From Cytobacillus citreus (GTDB lineage: Bacteria; Bacillota; Bacilli; Bacillales; Cytobacillaceae), in assembly GCF_018343665.1 (NCBI RefSeq), contig NZ_JAGYPM010000001.1, forward strand, positions 531,239-595,238: 64,000 bases of DNA, given 5' to 3'. Shown here one piece after another: positions 52,503 through 61,849 of the stretch. The notes beneath the pieces are model-generated. The model had not been told where the DNA came from. It saw nothing but the letters and a program-made list of their open reading frames with translations, and ran no database searches. The first letter of the stretch is position 1. Each line of letters begins with the position of its first letter. Both the position numbers and the translations under genes were made by a program.

Positions 52503-54185
52503 GTGTCAATAAATGTATTAGATGGGAAACTATTTGCAGAAATGGTTATAAAGGGGGCTAACCATTTATCCTCCAATGCCAAATTTGTTGATTCATTGAA
52601 TGTTTTCCCTGTTCCTGATGGTGATACAGGAACGAATATGAATTTATCCATGACTTCTGGTGCAAAGGAAGTTAAGAATAATGTGCAGGGACATATCGGG
52701 AAGGTTGGTTTAGCACTTTCGAAAGGTTTGCTTATGGGTGCGCGTGGGAACTCTGGAGTTATTTTATCACAGCTATTTCGCGGATTTTCAAAAGCGATTG
52801 AGCAGAAGGCTGAAATAAATAGCAAAGAATTCGCCGCAGCACTACAAAGTGGAGTTGAAACGGCCTATAAAGCGGTAATGAAACCTGTTGAAGGAACGAT
52901 TTTAACAGTTGCTAAAGATTCGGCTAGAAGAGCTGTTCAAGTTGCTAAAAACGAAGACAATTTGATTGCTTTAATGGAAGAAGTACTGAAGGAAGCGAAA
53001 GCATCTCTTAACCGTACCCCTGATTTACTTCCAGTCCTCAAGGAAGTAGGAGTAGTGGATAGCGGTGGACAAGGGCTTGTTTTCGTATATGAAGGTTTCC
53101 TTTCAGAATTAAAAGGTGAAGCGCTTCCAGATTCTCCAACAGCATTTCCGAAAATGGAGGACCTAGTAAGTGCTGAGCATCATAAAAATGTACATAGCTT
53201 TATGAATACCGAGGATATTGAATTTGGTTATTGTACAGAGTTTATGGTGAAATTCGAAAGTACAAAGCTATTAAAAAATCCATTTTCTGAAGAAAGCTTC
53301 CGACAAGATTTAAGTAAATACGGCGATTCATTATTAGTCATTGCTGATGAGGAGCTTGTTAAGGTACATATTCATTCCGAGCAGCCTGGAGAATGCTTAA
53401 CATATGGACAACGGTATGGAAGCTTAATCAATATGAAGATTGAAAATATGCGTCAGCAGCATTCAAACTTAGTTGATGGAACCGAAACGAAACTCGTTTC
53501 CGAAAATGAATCTAAACCCAAACAATTAAAGGAATATGGTATTGTTACTGTCTCAATGGGAAGCGGCATTGCTGATTTATTCCGCAGTATTGGCGCTCAT
53601 GCAGTGATTGAAGGCGGCCAAACGATGAACCCAAGTACAGAAGACATTGTTAAGGCCATTCAGGAAGTTAACGCTAAAAAAGTGTTTATACTTCCTAATA
53701 ATAAGAACATTATCATGGCTGCCCAGCAAGCGGCAGAAGTTTCCAATCAGGAAGTCATTGTAATTCCTTCCAAAACTGTTCCACAAGGGATGTCTGCATT
53801 GCTTGCTTTCAACCCGAGTGCAAATTTAGAACAGAATAAAGAAAATATGTCTACAGCACTTCAGCAGGTTAAAACAGGACAAGTTACCTTTGCTGTAAGA
53901 GATACGAGCATAGATGGCCTTGAAATTGAAAAAGACGACTTCATGGGAATTGCTGAAGGGAAAATAATTGTTAAAAACAAGGATAAAGTTCAATTAGCTA
54001 AAGATTTATTAGCAAAAATGATTGATGCTGATACTGAAATTTTAACAATTCTAAAAGGTGAAGATGCTTCTGAGGAAGATGTAGAAAACATTGTTCGCTT
54101 TATTGAAGAAGAATATGATGAGGTAGAAATTGAATTGCATAATGGAGAGCAGCCATTGTACGCATTCATTTTTGCAATTGAATAA
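52503..54185 (+). CDS. fakA: fatty acid kinase catalytic subunit FakA (DAK2-domain, YloV)
   Basis: 560 residues, GTG start after GAGGAGGAAAG. The N-terminal DhaL/DAK2 kinase domain has the magnesium-binding VFPVPDGDTGTNM, GARGNSGVILSQ and VVDSGGQGL. A middle domain (about 210-330) and a FakB-interacting C-terminal domain (GGQTMNPSTEDI, FILPNNKNI) follow. FakA phosphorylates fatty acids presented by FakB proteins. In B. subtilis sdaAB and sdaAA lie downstream; here a terminator and recG follow instead. Confidence 0.93.
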   Translation: MSINVLDGKLFAEMVIKGANHLSSNAKFVDSLNVFPVPDGDTGTNMNLSMTSGAKEVKNNVQGHIGKVGLALSKGLLMGARGNSGVILSQLFRGFSKAIEQKAEINSKEFAAALQSGVETAYKAVMKPVEGTILTVAKDSARRAVQVAKNEDNLIALMEEVLKEAKASLNRTPDLLPVLKEVGVVDSGGQGLVFVYEGFLSELKGEALPDSPTAFPKMEDLVSAEHHKNVHSFMNTEDIEFGYCTEFMVKFESTKLLKNPFSEESFRQDLSKYGDSLLVIADEELVKVHIHSEQPGECLTYGQRYGSLINMKIENMRQQHSNLVDGTETKLVSENESKPKQLKEYGIVTVSMGSGIADLFRSIGAHAVIEGGQTMNPSTEDIVKAIQEVNAKKVFILPNNKNIIMAAQQAAEVSNQEVIVIPSKTVPQGMSALLAFNPSANLEQNKENMSTALQQVKTGQVTFAVRDTSIDGLEIEKDDFMGIAEGKIIVKNKDKVQLAKDLLAKMIDADTEILTILKGEDASEEDVENIVRFIEEEYDEVEIELHNGEQPLYAFIFAIE

Positions 54186-54235
54186 TAAGATAAACTTAAG
54201 TGCCAATACACTCGAGCTATACAATGTGAAAAATT

Positions 54236-54258
54236 AGAAGGGGAAACCCTTCTTTTTT
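54236..54258 (+). terminator. terminator after fakA
   Basis: AGAAGGG (54236-54242) pairs with CCCTTCT (54247-54253), followed by five more T. It ends only 22 bases before the recG start. Confidence 0.8.
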
Positions 54259-54280
54259 GACTTATAGGATGTGAAGAACT

Positions 54281-56341
54281 TTGTCAATCCAAAAAAATCA
54301 ATTTTGCATTGAGCCTATTACTTCTATCAAAGGAATAGGTGCTGAAACTGCAGAGGCTCTAGCAGAAATGAATATTTTAACAGTTAACGATTTACTTGAA
54401 TATTTCCCATATCGCTATGAAGACTATCGCTTGAAGGATTTAGCAGAGGTAAAGAATGAGGAGAGGGTAACTGTTGAAGGAAAGGTGCACAGTGAGCCGT
54501 CTCTAGTCTATTATGGGAAGAAGCGTTCGAGATTAACATTAAGAGTGCTTGTCGGAAGATATCTAATTCAAGTCGTTTTGTTTAATCAGCCCTATATGAA
54601 AAGTAAAATCTCTATTAATGATACTGTATCTGTTACAGGGAAATGGGATCAGCATCGCCAGACGATTACAGCAAATGAAGTACATTTGGGCGCTCAATCT
54701 ATTAGTAAAGATTTTGAACCAGTATATGCTGTGAAAGGGAAAATAACTGTAAAAGGTTTAAGACGATTTATTAATCTTGCATTTTCACAATTCGGATCGA
54801 ATATTGAAGAAATCTTGCCAGAATATTTTTTAGTGAAATATAAACTAATGAATAGATTGTCAGCACTTCGTATTATGCATTTTCCTACTGATCAGAACGA
54901 ACTTAAGCAGGCAAGAAGAAGATTTGTATATGAAGAGTTCTTTTATTTTCAATTAAAAATGCAAGCATTAAGAAAGATTGAGAGAGAGCAATCAAAAGGT
55001 ATCATTCAAGCTTATCAGCTTGAGAAAATAAAGGCATTCCTTCACTCTTTGCCTTTTTCATTAACAAATGCACAAAAACGAGTTGTAAATGAAATTCTCA
55101 CCGATATGAAATCACCATTTAGGATGAACCGTCTTTTACAGGGGGATGTCGGCTCAGGAAAAACAGCAGTTGCAGCGATTGCCCTTTATGCAAGCTGTAC
55201 AGCAGGCTATCAAGGAGCTTTAATGGTGCCGACAGAAATATTGGCGGAACAGCATGCTGAATCATTGAAATTATTGCTAGAACCCTTTCAAATAAAATGT
55301 GAACTTTTAACAAGCTCGGTAAAGGGGAAAAGCAGAAGAGAAATTTTACAGCTGCTAAAGGCTGGGGAAATTGATATATTAATTGGGACTCACGCATTAA
55401 TACAGGATGAGGTAGAGTTTCATCACTTGGGACTGGTTATTACTGATGAACAGCATCGTTTCGGTGTTGAACAACGCAGGGTCCTTAGAGAAAAAGGAGA
55501 AAGCCCTGATGTATTATTTATGACTGCAACGCCAATTCCTCGAACATTAGCTATTACTGTTTTTGGTGAGATGGATGTCTCGATCATTGATGAAATGCCC
55601 GCAGGAAGAAAATTAATAGAAACATATTGGGCGAAACCGAATATGCTAGATCGGGTCCTTGGCTTTATTGAAAAGGAACTAAGAGCCGGTCATCAAGCCT
55701 ATGTCATTTGTCCGCTTATAGAGGAATCTGATAAATTGGATGTTCAGAATGCCATTGATGTACATAGTCAATTAACTCACTATTTTTTTGATCGCTATCA
55801 AATTGGTTTAATGCATGGCAGATTGCATCCGGATGAAAAAGAATCAGTTATGAAGGCGTTTAGTAGAAATGAAATTCAAGTCCTTGTTTCTACAACAGTT
55901 GTAGAGGTTGGGGTAAATGTTCCGAATGCTACAATGATGGTCATTTATGATGCTGAACGATTTGGACTTGCCCAACTTCACCAGCTAAGGGGGAGAGTTG
56001 GACGTGGAAGCGATCAATCGTATTGTATTCTTCTCGCTGATCCGAAGTCTGAAGTTGGAAAAGAAAGAATGAAAATTATGACTGAGACAAACGACGGATT
56101 TCTACTAAGTGAAAAGGATCTTGAGCTAAGGGGACCTGGTGATTTCTTTGGAAAAAAACAAAGCGGCTTGCCAGAATTCAAGGTAGCGGACATGGTTCAT
56201 GATTATCGTGCATTAGAGACCGCAAGAAATGATGCAGCTCAACTTATTCAAACAAATGAATTTTGGAGCGCGCCTGAATACATGACATTAAGAAATTATT
56301 TAAAGGAATCAGGTGTATTAGAAGGAGAAAAACTTGATTAG
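54281..56341 (+). CDS. recG: ATP-dependent DNA helicase RecG
   Basis: 686 residues (B. subtilis 682), TTG start with a weak AGGATG site. The wedge/OB domain occupies about 1-180. Walker A is LLQGDVGSGKTAVAA, the DExH-type box reads VITDEQHRFG, and motif VI is QLHQLRGRVGRG. The C-terminal ELRGPGDFFGKKQSGLPEF matches the family. It remodels stalled forks and recombination intermediates. I see no clear promoter in the short gap after the upstream terminator. Confidence 0.97.
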   Translation: MSIQKNQFCIEPITSIKGIGAETAEALAEMNILTVNDLLEYFPYRYEDYRLKDLAEVKNEERVTVEGKVHSEPSLVYYGKKRSRLTLRVLVGRYLIQVVLFNQPYMKSKISINDTVSVTGKWDQHRQTITANEVHLGAQSISKDFEPVYAVKGKITVKGLRRFINLAFSQFGSNIEEILPEYFLVKYKLMNRLSALRIMHFPTDQNELKQARRRFVYEEFFYFQLKMQALRKIEREQSKGIIQAYQLEKIKAFLHSLPFSLTNAQKRVVNEILTDMKSPFRMNRLLQGDVGSGKTAVAAIALYASCTAGYQGALMVPTEILAEQHAESLKLLLEPFQIKCELLTSSVKGKSRREILQLLKAGEIDILIGTHALIQDEVEFHHLGLVITDEQHRFGVEQRRVLREKGESPDVLFMTATPIPRTLAITVFGEMDVSIIDEMPAGRKLIETYWAKPNMLDRVLGFIEKELRAGHQAYVICPLIEESDKLDVQNAIDVHSQLTHYFFDRYQIGLMHGRLHPDEKESVMKAFSRNEIQVLVSTTVVEVGVNVPNATMMVIYDAERFGLAQLHQLRGRVGRGSDQSYCILLADPKSEVGKERMKIMTETNDGFLLSEKDLELRGPGDFFGKKQSGLPEFKVADMVHDYRALETARNDAAQLIQTNEFWSAPEYMTLRNYLKESGVLEGEKLD

Positions 56342-56363
56342 AACTTTAAAGGGAAAATGGTTT

Positions 56364-56402
56364 AGCTCTAACGCATTATCAGTGCGATAGAGCTTTTCTT
56401 TT
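56364..56402 (+). terminator. terminator after recG
   Basis: AGCTCTA (56364-56370) with TAGAGCT (56388-56394), plus an inner CGCA/TGCG helix across one A-A mismatch, followed by TTTCTTTTTC. Confidence 0.75.
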
Positions 56403-56435
56403 TCAAGCTCATGAACAAGGCGTCTCCACTTTTCA

Positions 56436-56613
56436 TTGTCTAGTTCCGGCGCCTAGGGGCTCGCCGACTAAGATCGCAACGTCCTGTTGCAACGTCGGCA
56501 CTAGAACGTCCTGTACGTCGGAGGTCATAAGCCAATCCGTCATGAAGGTAAAATACAACCTTCATGCCGTCTCGTCTTATGCTTGTCGCCCCTGAACAAG
56601 GCGCCTGCGCTTT
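56436..56613. repeat. intergenic repeat family B copy carrying an extra hairpin module
   Basis: Family B helices: GCGCCT/AGGCGC (56449-56454, 56599-56604), GGGGC/GCCCC (56456-56460, 56588-56592), CATAAG/CTTATG (56526-56531, 56576-56581) and ATGAAGGT/ACCTTCAT (56542-56549, 56558-56565). Between the second and third helix an extra module (about 56463-56520) is inserted: GCCGAC/GTCGGC around GCAAC/GTTGC. A similar module appears twice in the element near 60780-60930. Confidence 0.85.
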
Positions 56614-56740
56614 TCATTGTCTAGCTCCGACGACTAACCCCCTCGAGGTCATAAGCCAGTCCGCCAAGAAGGTTAAAGTACAACCTTCTCGTCGGCCTGT
56701 CTTATGCTTGTCGGGGGTGGACAAGTCGTCTGCGCTTTTC
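56614..56740. repeat. intergenic repeat family B, tandem second copy
   Basis: Directly follows the previous copy in the same orientation. Helices: GACGACT/AGTCGTC (56629-56635, 56724-56730), CCCCC/GGGGG (56638-56642, 56713-56717), CATAAG/CTTATG (56650-56655, 56701-56706) and AGAAGGTT/AACCTTCT (56667-56674, 56682-56689). Together the two copies fill most of the 472-base gap between recG and fapR. Confidence 0.87.
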
Positions 56741-56743
56741 TAC

Positions 56744-56794
56744 TTGCAATCTGTTTTTTTTGATTATATACTACTATTAGTACCTAGTCTTAAT
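56744..56794 (+). promoter_or_regulatory. fapR operon promoter and FapR operator
   Basis: TTGCAA (56744-56749) and TATACT (56767-56772) are 17 bases apart. Just downstream, ATTAGTACCTAGTCTTAAT (56776-56794) is the FapR operator, very close to the site known before B. subtilis fapR. It covers the expected start site, so bound FapR would block initiation. Malonyl-CoA releases the repressor. Confidence 0.9.
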
Positions 56795-56813
56795 ATCTCG
56801 GACGGTGTGATCA

Positions 56814-57416
56814 ATGAGAATAAATAAAAAGGAAAGGCAAGCATTATTAACATCAACAATAAAGGAAAATCCTTTTATTACAGATGAAGAGCTTGCAGAG
56901 AAGTTTTCAGTTAGTGTGCAAACGATTCGGTTGGACAGACTTGAATTATCCATTCCTGAATTACGTGAACGGATCAAGCATGTAGCTGAAAAACGGTTTG
57001 AGGATGAAGTGCGTTCCTTGCCAATTGATGAAGTAATTGGTGAGATCATTGATATTGAACTTGATAGAACAGCGATTTCAATTTTAGATATTATAGAAGA
57101 GCATGTATTTAAGCGAAACAATATTGCCAGAGGACATCACTTATTTGCACAAGCGAATTCGCTTGCGGTAGCATTAATAAATGATGAACTCGCATTAACG
57201 GCGAAAGCAAATATTCAATTTACTCGATCGGTAAAGAGAAATGAACGTGTAATCGCAAAAGCAAAAGTTGTAAGTATCGACTCCGATAATGGTAGAACCA
57301 TCGTTGAAGTTTCTAGCTTTGTAAACAATGAATTAGTTTTTAAAGGTGAATTCGATATGTATCGATCTCACAATAATTCAATAAAGGATGAAAATCAACA
57401 TGAAGATAGCAATTGA
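56814..57416 (+). CDS. fapR: fatty acid and phospholipid biosynthesis repressor FapR
   Basis: 200 residues (B. subtilis 188). The N-terminal helix-turn-helix (about 1-60) has [24 protein letters not shown], shown here only in part as the recognition region near residues 22-45. A linker helix and a hot-dog fold that binds malonyl-CoA follow ([18 protein letters not shown]). The C-terminus is about 12 residues longer than in B. subtilis. The ribosome-binding site is weak (GGTGTGATC). It overlaps plsX by 17 bases and is autoregulated through the operator at 56776-56794. Confidence 0.96.
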   Translation: MRINKKERQALLTSTIKENPFITDEELAEKFSVSVQTIRLDRLELSIPELRERIKHVAEKRFEDEVRSLPIDEVIGEIIDIELDRTAISILDIIEEHVFKRNNIARGHHLFAQANSLAVALINDELALTAKANIQFTRSVKRNERVIAKAKVVSIDSDNGRTIVEVSSFVNNELVFKGEFDMYRSHNNSIKDENQHEDSN

Positions 57417-58392
57417 TGCAATGGGAGGCGACCATGCTCCTAAAGAAATCGTTTTAGGAGCGATGAAAGCTGTTGCAGAATTTAAGGATATTCAAATTAC
57501 CCTTGTTGGTGATGAAGGCAAAATTAAAGAGTATTTAACTAATGATGATCGAATTAATATTGTACATACAGAAGAAGTTATTTTGCCAACGGATGAGCCA
57601 GTTAGGGCTGTTCGTAGGAAAAAGAATTCTTCTATGGTTCTTGCCGCACAACTTGTTACGGATGGTCAAGCGGATGCCTGTATTTCAGCTGGAAATACAG
57701 GAGCCTTAATGGCAACAGGTCTTTTTGTAGTTGGACGAATTGAAGGAATAGAGCGTCCTGCCTTATCCCCAACATTGCCAACAATTGGCGGGGAAGGCTT
57801 TTTACTCCTTGATGTAGGTGCAAACGTAGATGCTAAGCCTGATCATTTATTGCAATATGCTATTATGGGCTCGATTTATTCTGAAAAAGTACGAGGTATT
57901 AAAAACCCAAGAGTAGGTCTTCTTAATATTGGTACTGAAGAGAAAAAGGGAAATGAGCTTGCTAAAAATACTTTCGAATTACTGCAAAAGGCAAATTTGA
58001 ACTTTATAGGTAATGTAGAGGCACGTGATTTGCTTGAGGGGGCTGCTGATGTAGTCGTGACTGATGGATTTACTGGAAATATGGTATTAAAAACAATTGA
58101 AGGAACGGCCATGTCTGTTTTTAAAATGTTGAAATCCGCCTTAACAGGCAGCTTTAAAAGTAAAGTAGCTGCAGCGGTACTTAAGCCCGATTTAGTACAG
58201 TTAAAATCGAAAATGGATTACTCAGAATATGGTGGAGCAGGATTATTTGGTTTAAAAGCTCCAGTTATTAAAGCGCATGGTTCTTCTGATGCAAACGCAT
58301 TATTTAGTGCAGTAAGGCAGACGCGCAATATGATTGAACATAATGTTTCACATACGATAAAAGAGGCCGTAGAAAATGCTAGTGTAAACTAG
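57400..58392 (+). CDS. plsX: phosphate acyltransferase PlsX
   Basis: 330 residues from the ATG at 57400 ([16 protein letters not shown]). An in-frame ATG at 57388 overlaps the AAAGGA site. [28 protein letters not shown] and [16 protein letters not shown] are the family blocks. It converts acyl-ACP to acyl-phosphate for PlsY, the first step of phospholipid synthesis. It sits inside the FapR operon. Confidence 0.97.
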   Translation: MKIAIDAMGGDHAPKEIVLGAMKAVAEFKDIQITLVGDEGKIKEYLTNDDRINIVHTEEVILPTDEPVRAVRRKKNSSMVLAAQLVTDGQADACISAGNTGALMATGLFVVGRIEGIERPALSPTLPTIGGEGFLLLDVGANVDAKPDHLLQYAIMGSIYSEKVRGIKNPRVGLLNIGTEEKKGNELAKNTFELLQKANLNFIGNVEARDLLEGAADVVVTDGFTGNMVLKTIEGTAMSVFKMLKSALTGSFKSKVAAAVLKPDLVQLKSKMDYSEYGGAGLFGLKAPVIKAHGSSDANALFSAVRQTRNMIEHNVSHTIKEAVENASVN

Positions 58393-58429
58393 ATGATTGG
58401 TTTTTTTGAACGAAGAAGGAGGAGTGCAA

Positions 58430-59377
58430 ATGGGTAAAATTGCTTTTTTATTCCCTGGTCAGGGCTCTCAAATTGTTGGGATGGGGAAAACGCTGGCAGA
58501 AGCAGATAAAAATGTAAAATCCTTTTTTGAAAAGGCAGATGAGAGACTAAATTTCTCACTTTCAAAGTTAATTTTTGAAGGGCCACAGGAAGAATTGACA
58601 TTAACGACGAATGCACAGCCGGCATTACTTACGACTAGCATTGCTATTTTGGAGTTTTTTAAGCAATCCAATATTAAGCCAGATTATGTAGCAGGACATA
58701 GTCTTGGAGAATATACAGCTCTCGTGGCCGCAGGTGCCTTTTCTTTTGAAGATGGTGTTTACGCTGTTAGAAAAAGAGGCGAATTTATGGAAGAAGCTGT
58801 TCCGAATGGGGTAGGGACTATGGCAGCGGTACTAGGATTGGGACGCGACGAGCTTCAGTCTGTTACAGATGAGGTCACAAAAGAAGGAAATCCAGTCCAA
58901 TTAGCAAACTTAAATTGCCCTGGCCAAATTGTCATATCTGGATCAAAATTAGGAGTAGAAAACGCTTCTGTTAAAGCAAAGGAAGCTGGTGCTAAGAGAG
59001 TTATGCCCCTTGTTGTAAGTGGTCCTTTCCATTCTCAGCTAATGCAACCAGCTGCAGAAAAATTTAAAAACGTACTTAATGAAATGGAAATAAATAATGC
59101 AGAAATACCAGTTATTGCTAACGTTTCAGCGGATGAAATGACCTCTGCAAATGATATTAAGGAAAAATTAATCGCCCAGCTTTACTCACCAGTCTTATGG
59201 GAAGATTCTGTACAAAAGATGATTTCCTTAGGGGTAGATACGTTCATAGAAATAGGACCAGGTAAGGTTTTAACAGGTCTAGTTAAGAAGATTGATAAAA
59301 CTGTACGAACATATTCTGTTTCAGATTATGAGACATGTATGGCCGTAATTGAGTCCTTAAAGGAGGAAATACAATGA
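58430..59377 (+). CDS. fabD: malonyl-CoA:ACP transacylase FabD
   Basis: 315 residues from the ATG at 58430 (GGAGGAG upstream); the in-frame start at 58397 is unsupported. FLFPGQGSQ opens the chain. The catalytic Ser is in GHSLGEY, the partner His in GPFHSQLM, and the C-terminal [12 protein letters not shown] is typical. It loads malonyl groups onto ACP, encoded three genes later. Four-base overlap with fabG. Confidence 0.97.
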   Translation: MGKIAFLFPGQGSQIVGMGKTLAEADKNVKSFFEKADERLNFSLSKLIFEGPQEELTLTTNAQPALLTTSIAILEFFKQSNIKPDYVAGHSLGEYTALVAAGAFSFEDGVYAVRKRGEFMEEAVPNGVGTMAAVLGLGRDELQSVTDEVTKEGNPVQLANLNCPGQIVISGSKLGVENASVKAKEAGAKRVMPLVVSGPFHSQLMQPAAEKFKNVLNEMEINNAEIPVIANVSADEMTSANDIKEKLIAQLYSPVLWEDSVQKMISLGVDTFIEIGPGKVLTGLVKKIDKTVRTYSVSDYETCMAVIESLKEEIQ

Positions 59378-60117
59378 AGCTTGAGGGGAAAATAGCTCTT
59401 ATTACAGGTGCTTCTCGAGGCATTGGCAGGGAAATCGCCCTTGAATTAGCAAGACAAGGTGCTGACGTTGTAGTCAATTATTCCGGAAGTGAAGAAAGAG
59501 CCAATCATGTAGTTGCTGAAATTAAGGAAATGGGACGAAACGCTATCGCTGTGCAATGTGATGTATCGAATAGTGATTCTGTAGCCACTATGGTTAAGGA
59601 AACGATCGATACATTTGGTAAGCTTGATATTCTTGTAAATAATGCAGGGATAACGAAAGATAATCTTCTTATGAGAATGAAGGAAGATGAATGGGATGAT
59701 GTCATAAATATTAATCTTAAAGGTGTCTTCCTATGTACAAAAGCAGTAACTAGACAAATGATGAAGCAAAGAAGCGGACGTATTATTAATATTTCATCGA
59801 TTGTAGGTGTAAGCGGAAATCCAGGGCAAGCTAATTATGTTGCAGCTAAGTCTGGAGTCATTGGGTTGACGAAAACATCTGCTAAGGAACTCTCATCACG
59901 TGGAATAACTGTTAATGCTGTTGCACCGGGATTTATTACAACAGATATGACAGATAAGCTTAATGAGGAAGTAAAGGAGCAGATGTTGAAGCAAATTCCA
60001 TTGTCACGATTTGGTGAGCCTGCTGATATCGCGAATGTCGTTGTGTTTCTTGCATCTGATGATAGCCGATATATGACAGGGCAAACACTTCATGTAGATG
60101 GCGGCATGGTCATGTAA
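59374..60117 (+). CDS. fabG: 3-oxoacyl-ACP reductase FabG
   Basis: 247 residues, short-chain dehydrogenase fold. The NADP loop is [12 protein letters not shown]. The catalytic Ser is in NISSIVG, and Tyr and Lys are in ANYVAAKSG. It also has NNAGIT and a C-terminal DGGMVM. It reduces 3-oxoacyl-ACP during chain elongation. ATG after AAAGGAGG, overlapping the fabD stop. Confidence 0.97.
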   Translation: MKLEGKIALITGASRGIGREIALELARQGADVVVNYSGSEERANHVVAEIKEMGRNAIAVQCDVSNSDSVATMVKETIDTFGKLDILVNNAGITKDNLLMRMKEDEWDDVININLKGVFLCTKAVTRQMMKQRSGRIINISSIVGVSGNPGQANYVAAKSGVIGLTKTSAKELSSRGITVNAVAPGFITTDMTDKLNEEVKEQMLKQIPLSRFGEPADIANVVVFLASDDSRYMTGQTLHVDGGMVM

Positions 60118-60286
60118 GCTAAAGAGGTGTGTGCGGATAGAGAAATCGACGAGTTACCAGTTCTATCATATTCATTTTTCACCTAATAAAGATGAGGTTT
60201 TAAAATAGTTTAATAAAAATTATTAATAAGAACATTTATTAATGATCAAAAATAATTTATAATATCTTGAGGGGAGGTGAACAAGA

Positions 60287-60520
60287 ATGGCAGAAGTATT
60301 AGAACGCGTAACAAAGATTATCGTTGACCGTCTTGGTGTTGAAGAGTCTGAAGTTACTTTAGAAGCATCATTCAAAGATGATCTTGGCGCTGATTCCCTT
60401 GATGTAGTAGAACTAGTTATGGAATTAGAAGATGAGTTTGATATGGAGATTTCTGATGATGACGCTGAAAAGATTGCTACAGTTGGTGACGCTGTTAATT
60501 ACATACAAGCGAAGCAATAA
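60287..60520 (+). CDS. acpA: acyl carrier protein
   Basis: 77 residues, acidic four-helix protein, nearly identical to B. subtilis AcpA. The phosphopantetheine Ser is in [15 protein letters not shown]. It carries the growing acyl chain. A very strong site (GGGGAGGTG) lies before the ATG. The 169-base gap upstream is AT-rich, with an ATTAATAA/TTATTAAT hairpin at 60222-60243. Confidence 0.98.
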   Translation: MAEVLERVTKIIVDRLGVEESEVTLEASFKDDLGADSLDVVELVMELEDEFDMEISDDDAEKIATVGDAVNYIQAKQ

Positions 60521-60550
60521 TCCATCAGATACTATTAAACCAAACTTTTT

Positions 60551-60573
60551 CAGTGAGGGTTATACCCTCACTG
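60551..60573 (+). terminator. hairpin after acpA
   Basis: CAGTGAGGGT (60551-60560) pairs perfectly with ACCCTCACTG (60564-60573). The T run after it is poor (TATATGATT), so termination strength is uncertain. Confidence 0.6.
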
Positions 60574-60656
60574 TATATGATTGTTAACGTATTTCTTGTC
60601 CGTTATTACTTGATAGGAATTAGGTGGTGACGGACAGTAAATACGTATTAAATTTA

Positions 60657-60690
60657 AGCTCCGTTCAAAAACGGGGCTTTCTTCTGCTTT
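60657..60690 (+). terminator. second terminator-like hairpin after acpA
   Basis: AGCTCCGTT pairs with AACGGGGCT around a CAAA loop at about 60657-60679, followed by TTCTTCTGCTTT. It precedes the structured element at 60700-60960. Confidence 0.6.
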
Positions 60691-60699
60691 ATCGCAGAT

Positions 60700-60960
60700 T
60701 AACGGGAGTAAGACCCCCACTTCAAGTTTGCGAGAGAATCAAAGAAGCCTAAGTGGGGGATCGACTGCCCGTAAAGGCCCATAAAATGAACACAGACTAA
60801 AAGCGCCACATCGTGTGGCAACGTCTGCCTGACCCACTTCCTGTGGGCCGCAACTAACCATCAGTGGGGATGAACGCAGACTAAAGACACGACGTCCTGT
60901 CGTAACGTCTGCACTAGCACATCCTGTGCTTCGGAAAACTCCCACTGATGGAAGTTTCAC
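60700..60960. repeat. structured intergenic element C (multi-hairpin)
   Basis: Occupies half of the 535-base acpA-rnc gap and is GC-richer than the surrounding DNA. In order: ACCCCCACTT with AAGTGGGGGAT (about 60714-60761), enclosed by CGGG/CCCG; a CAGAC/GTCTG module around GCCACA/TGTGGC (60793-60827); CCCAC/GTGGG near 60833-60847; then CCATCAGTGGG with CCCACTGATGG (about 60858-60951), which encloses a GCAGAC/GTCTGC module (60876-60881, 60907-60912) and GCACA/TGTGC. No gene is apparent. Two of its modules resemble the insert at 56463-56520. Confidence 0.7.
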
Positions 60961-61055
60961 TATATTGCATATTTAATTTTTTTTAAGTAAACTCGAATTC
61001 GAGTAACACACATATTTTTTGGGTTTAGCACAATTACTTTTAAAAGGTGAGGAAA

Positions 61056-61796
61056 ATGCACAGTATAAGTAAAGACAAGGATAAGAAGATAATGCGTTCA
61101 ATAGATAAGCAATTTAAGGACTTTCAGAAAAAGCTCGGCATTGAATTTAAAAATGAAAAGCTATTAAAGCAAGCATTTACTCACTCATCTTATGTGAATG
61201 AGCATCGTAGAAAACCAAATGAAGATAATGAAAGACTTGAATTCTTAGGAGATGCCGTACTCGAATTAACTGTTTCAAAATTTCTTTTCATAAAATACCC
61301 AATGATGAGTGAAGGAGAATTAACAAAATTAAGAGCTGCAGTTGTCTGTGAGCCTTCTTTAGTTTCTTTTGCCCATGAATTATCGTTCGGAAATCTAGTT
61401 TTGCTTGGAAAGGGAGAAGAGATGACAGGTGGAAGGGAAAGGCCTGCCTTGCTTGCAGATGTTTTTGAATCGTTTATTGGTGCTCTTTACTTAGATAAAG
61501 GGCTCGATACAGTTATTGAATTTCTTGAAAAGATCGTTTTTCCTAAAATTGATTCAGGAGCTTTTTCACATGTCATGGATTTTAAAAGCCAACTTCAGGA
61601 ATTAGTCCAACGTGATGGAGCTGGGGTAATTGAATATAAAATTTTACAGGAAAAGGGTCCTGCCCATAATCGGGAATTTGTTTCAAGAGTGTCAATGAAT
61701 GGAAAAGAGCTGGGGATAGGTACAGGACGCTCAAAAAAGGAAGCAGAGCAGCATGCGGCTCAATTGGCTCTCGAGATTTTAAAAAGCCATTTGTAA
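61056..61796 (+). CDS. rnc: ribonuclease III
   Basis: 246 residues from the ATG at 61056 (AAAGGTG upstream); a GTG three codons earlier overlaps the site. The RNase III signature [14 protein letters not shown] holds the catalytic Glu and Asp. [16 protein letters not shown] follows, and a double-stranded-RNA-binding domain ends the protein ([16 protein letters not shown]). It processes rRNA and degrades sense-antisense duplexes. smc follows 53 bases later. Confidence 0.97.
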   Translation: MHSISKDKDKKIMRSIDKQFKDFQKKLGIEFKNEKLLKQAFTHSSYVNEHRRKPNEDNERLEFLGDAVLELTVSKFLFIKYPMMSEGELTKLRAAVVCEPSLVSFAHELSFGNLVLLGKGEEMTGGRERPALLADVFESFIGALYLDKGLDTVIEFLEKIVFPKIDSGAFSHVMDFKSQLQELVQRDGAGVIEYKILQEKGPAHNREFVSRVSMNGKELGIGTGRSKKEAEQHAAQLALEILKSHL

Positions 61797-61849
61797 GTAA
61801 AATGTTGTCGAATAGATATAAAACACTCTTAGATTAGGGGGAGCAGCGG

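Noticed and set aside
56436..56740. Tandem repeats as a CRISPR array
   Set aside because: There are only two long copies, with no short identical repeats, unique spacers or cas genes.
56564..56827. 87-codon open frame before fapR
   Set aside because: It spans the tandem family B repeats, the fapR promoter and the operator, so it is a chance frame.
60258..60263. TATAAT as a promoter -10 for acpA
   Set aside because: The implied start site would fall within the ribosome-binding site at 60269-60276, and no -35 is present.
60739..60960. 73-codon minus-strand frame in the acpA-rnc gap
   Set aside because: It lies within structured element C; the Cys/Ser/Arg-rich composition follows from the stems.
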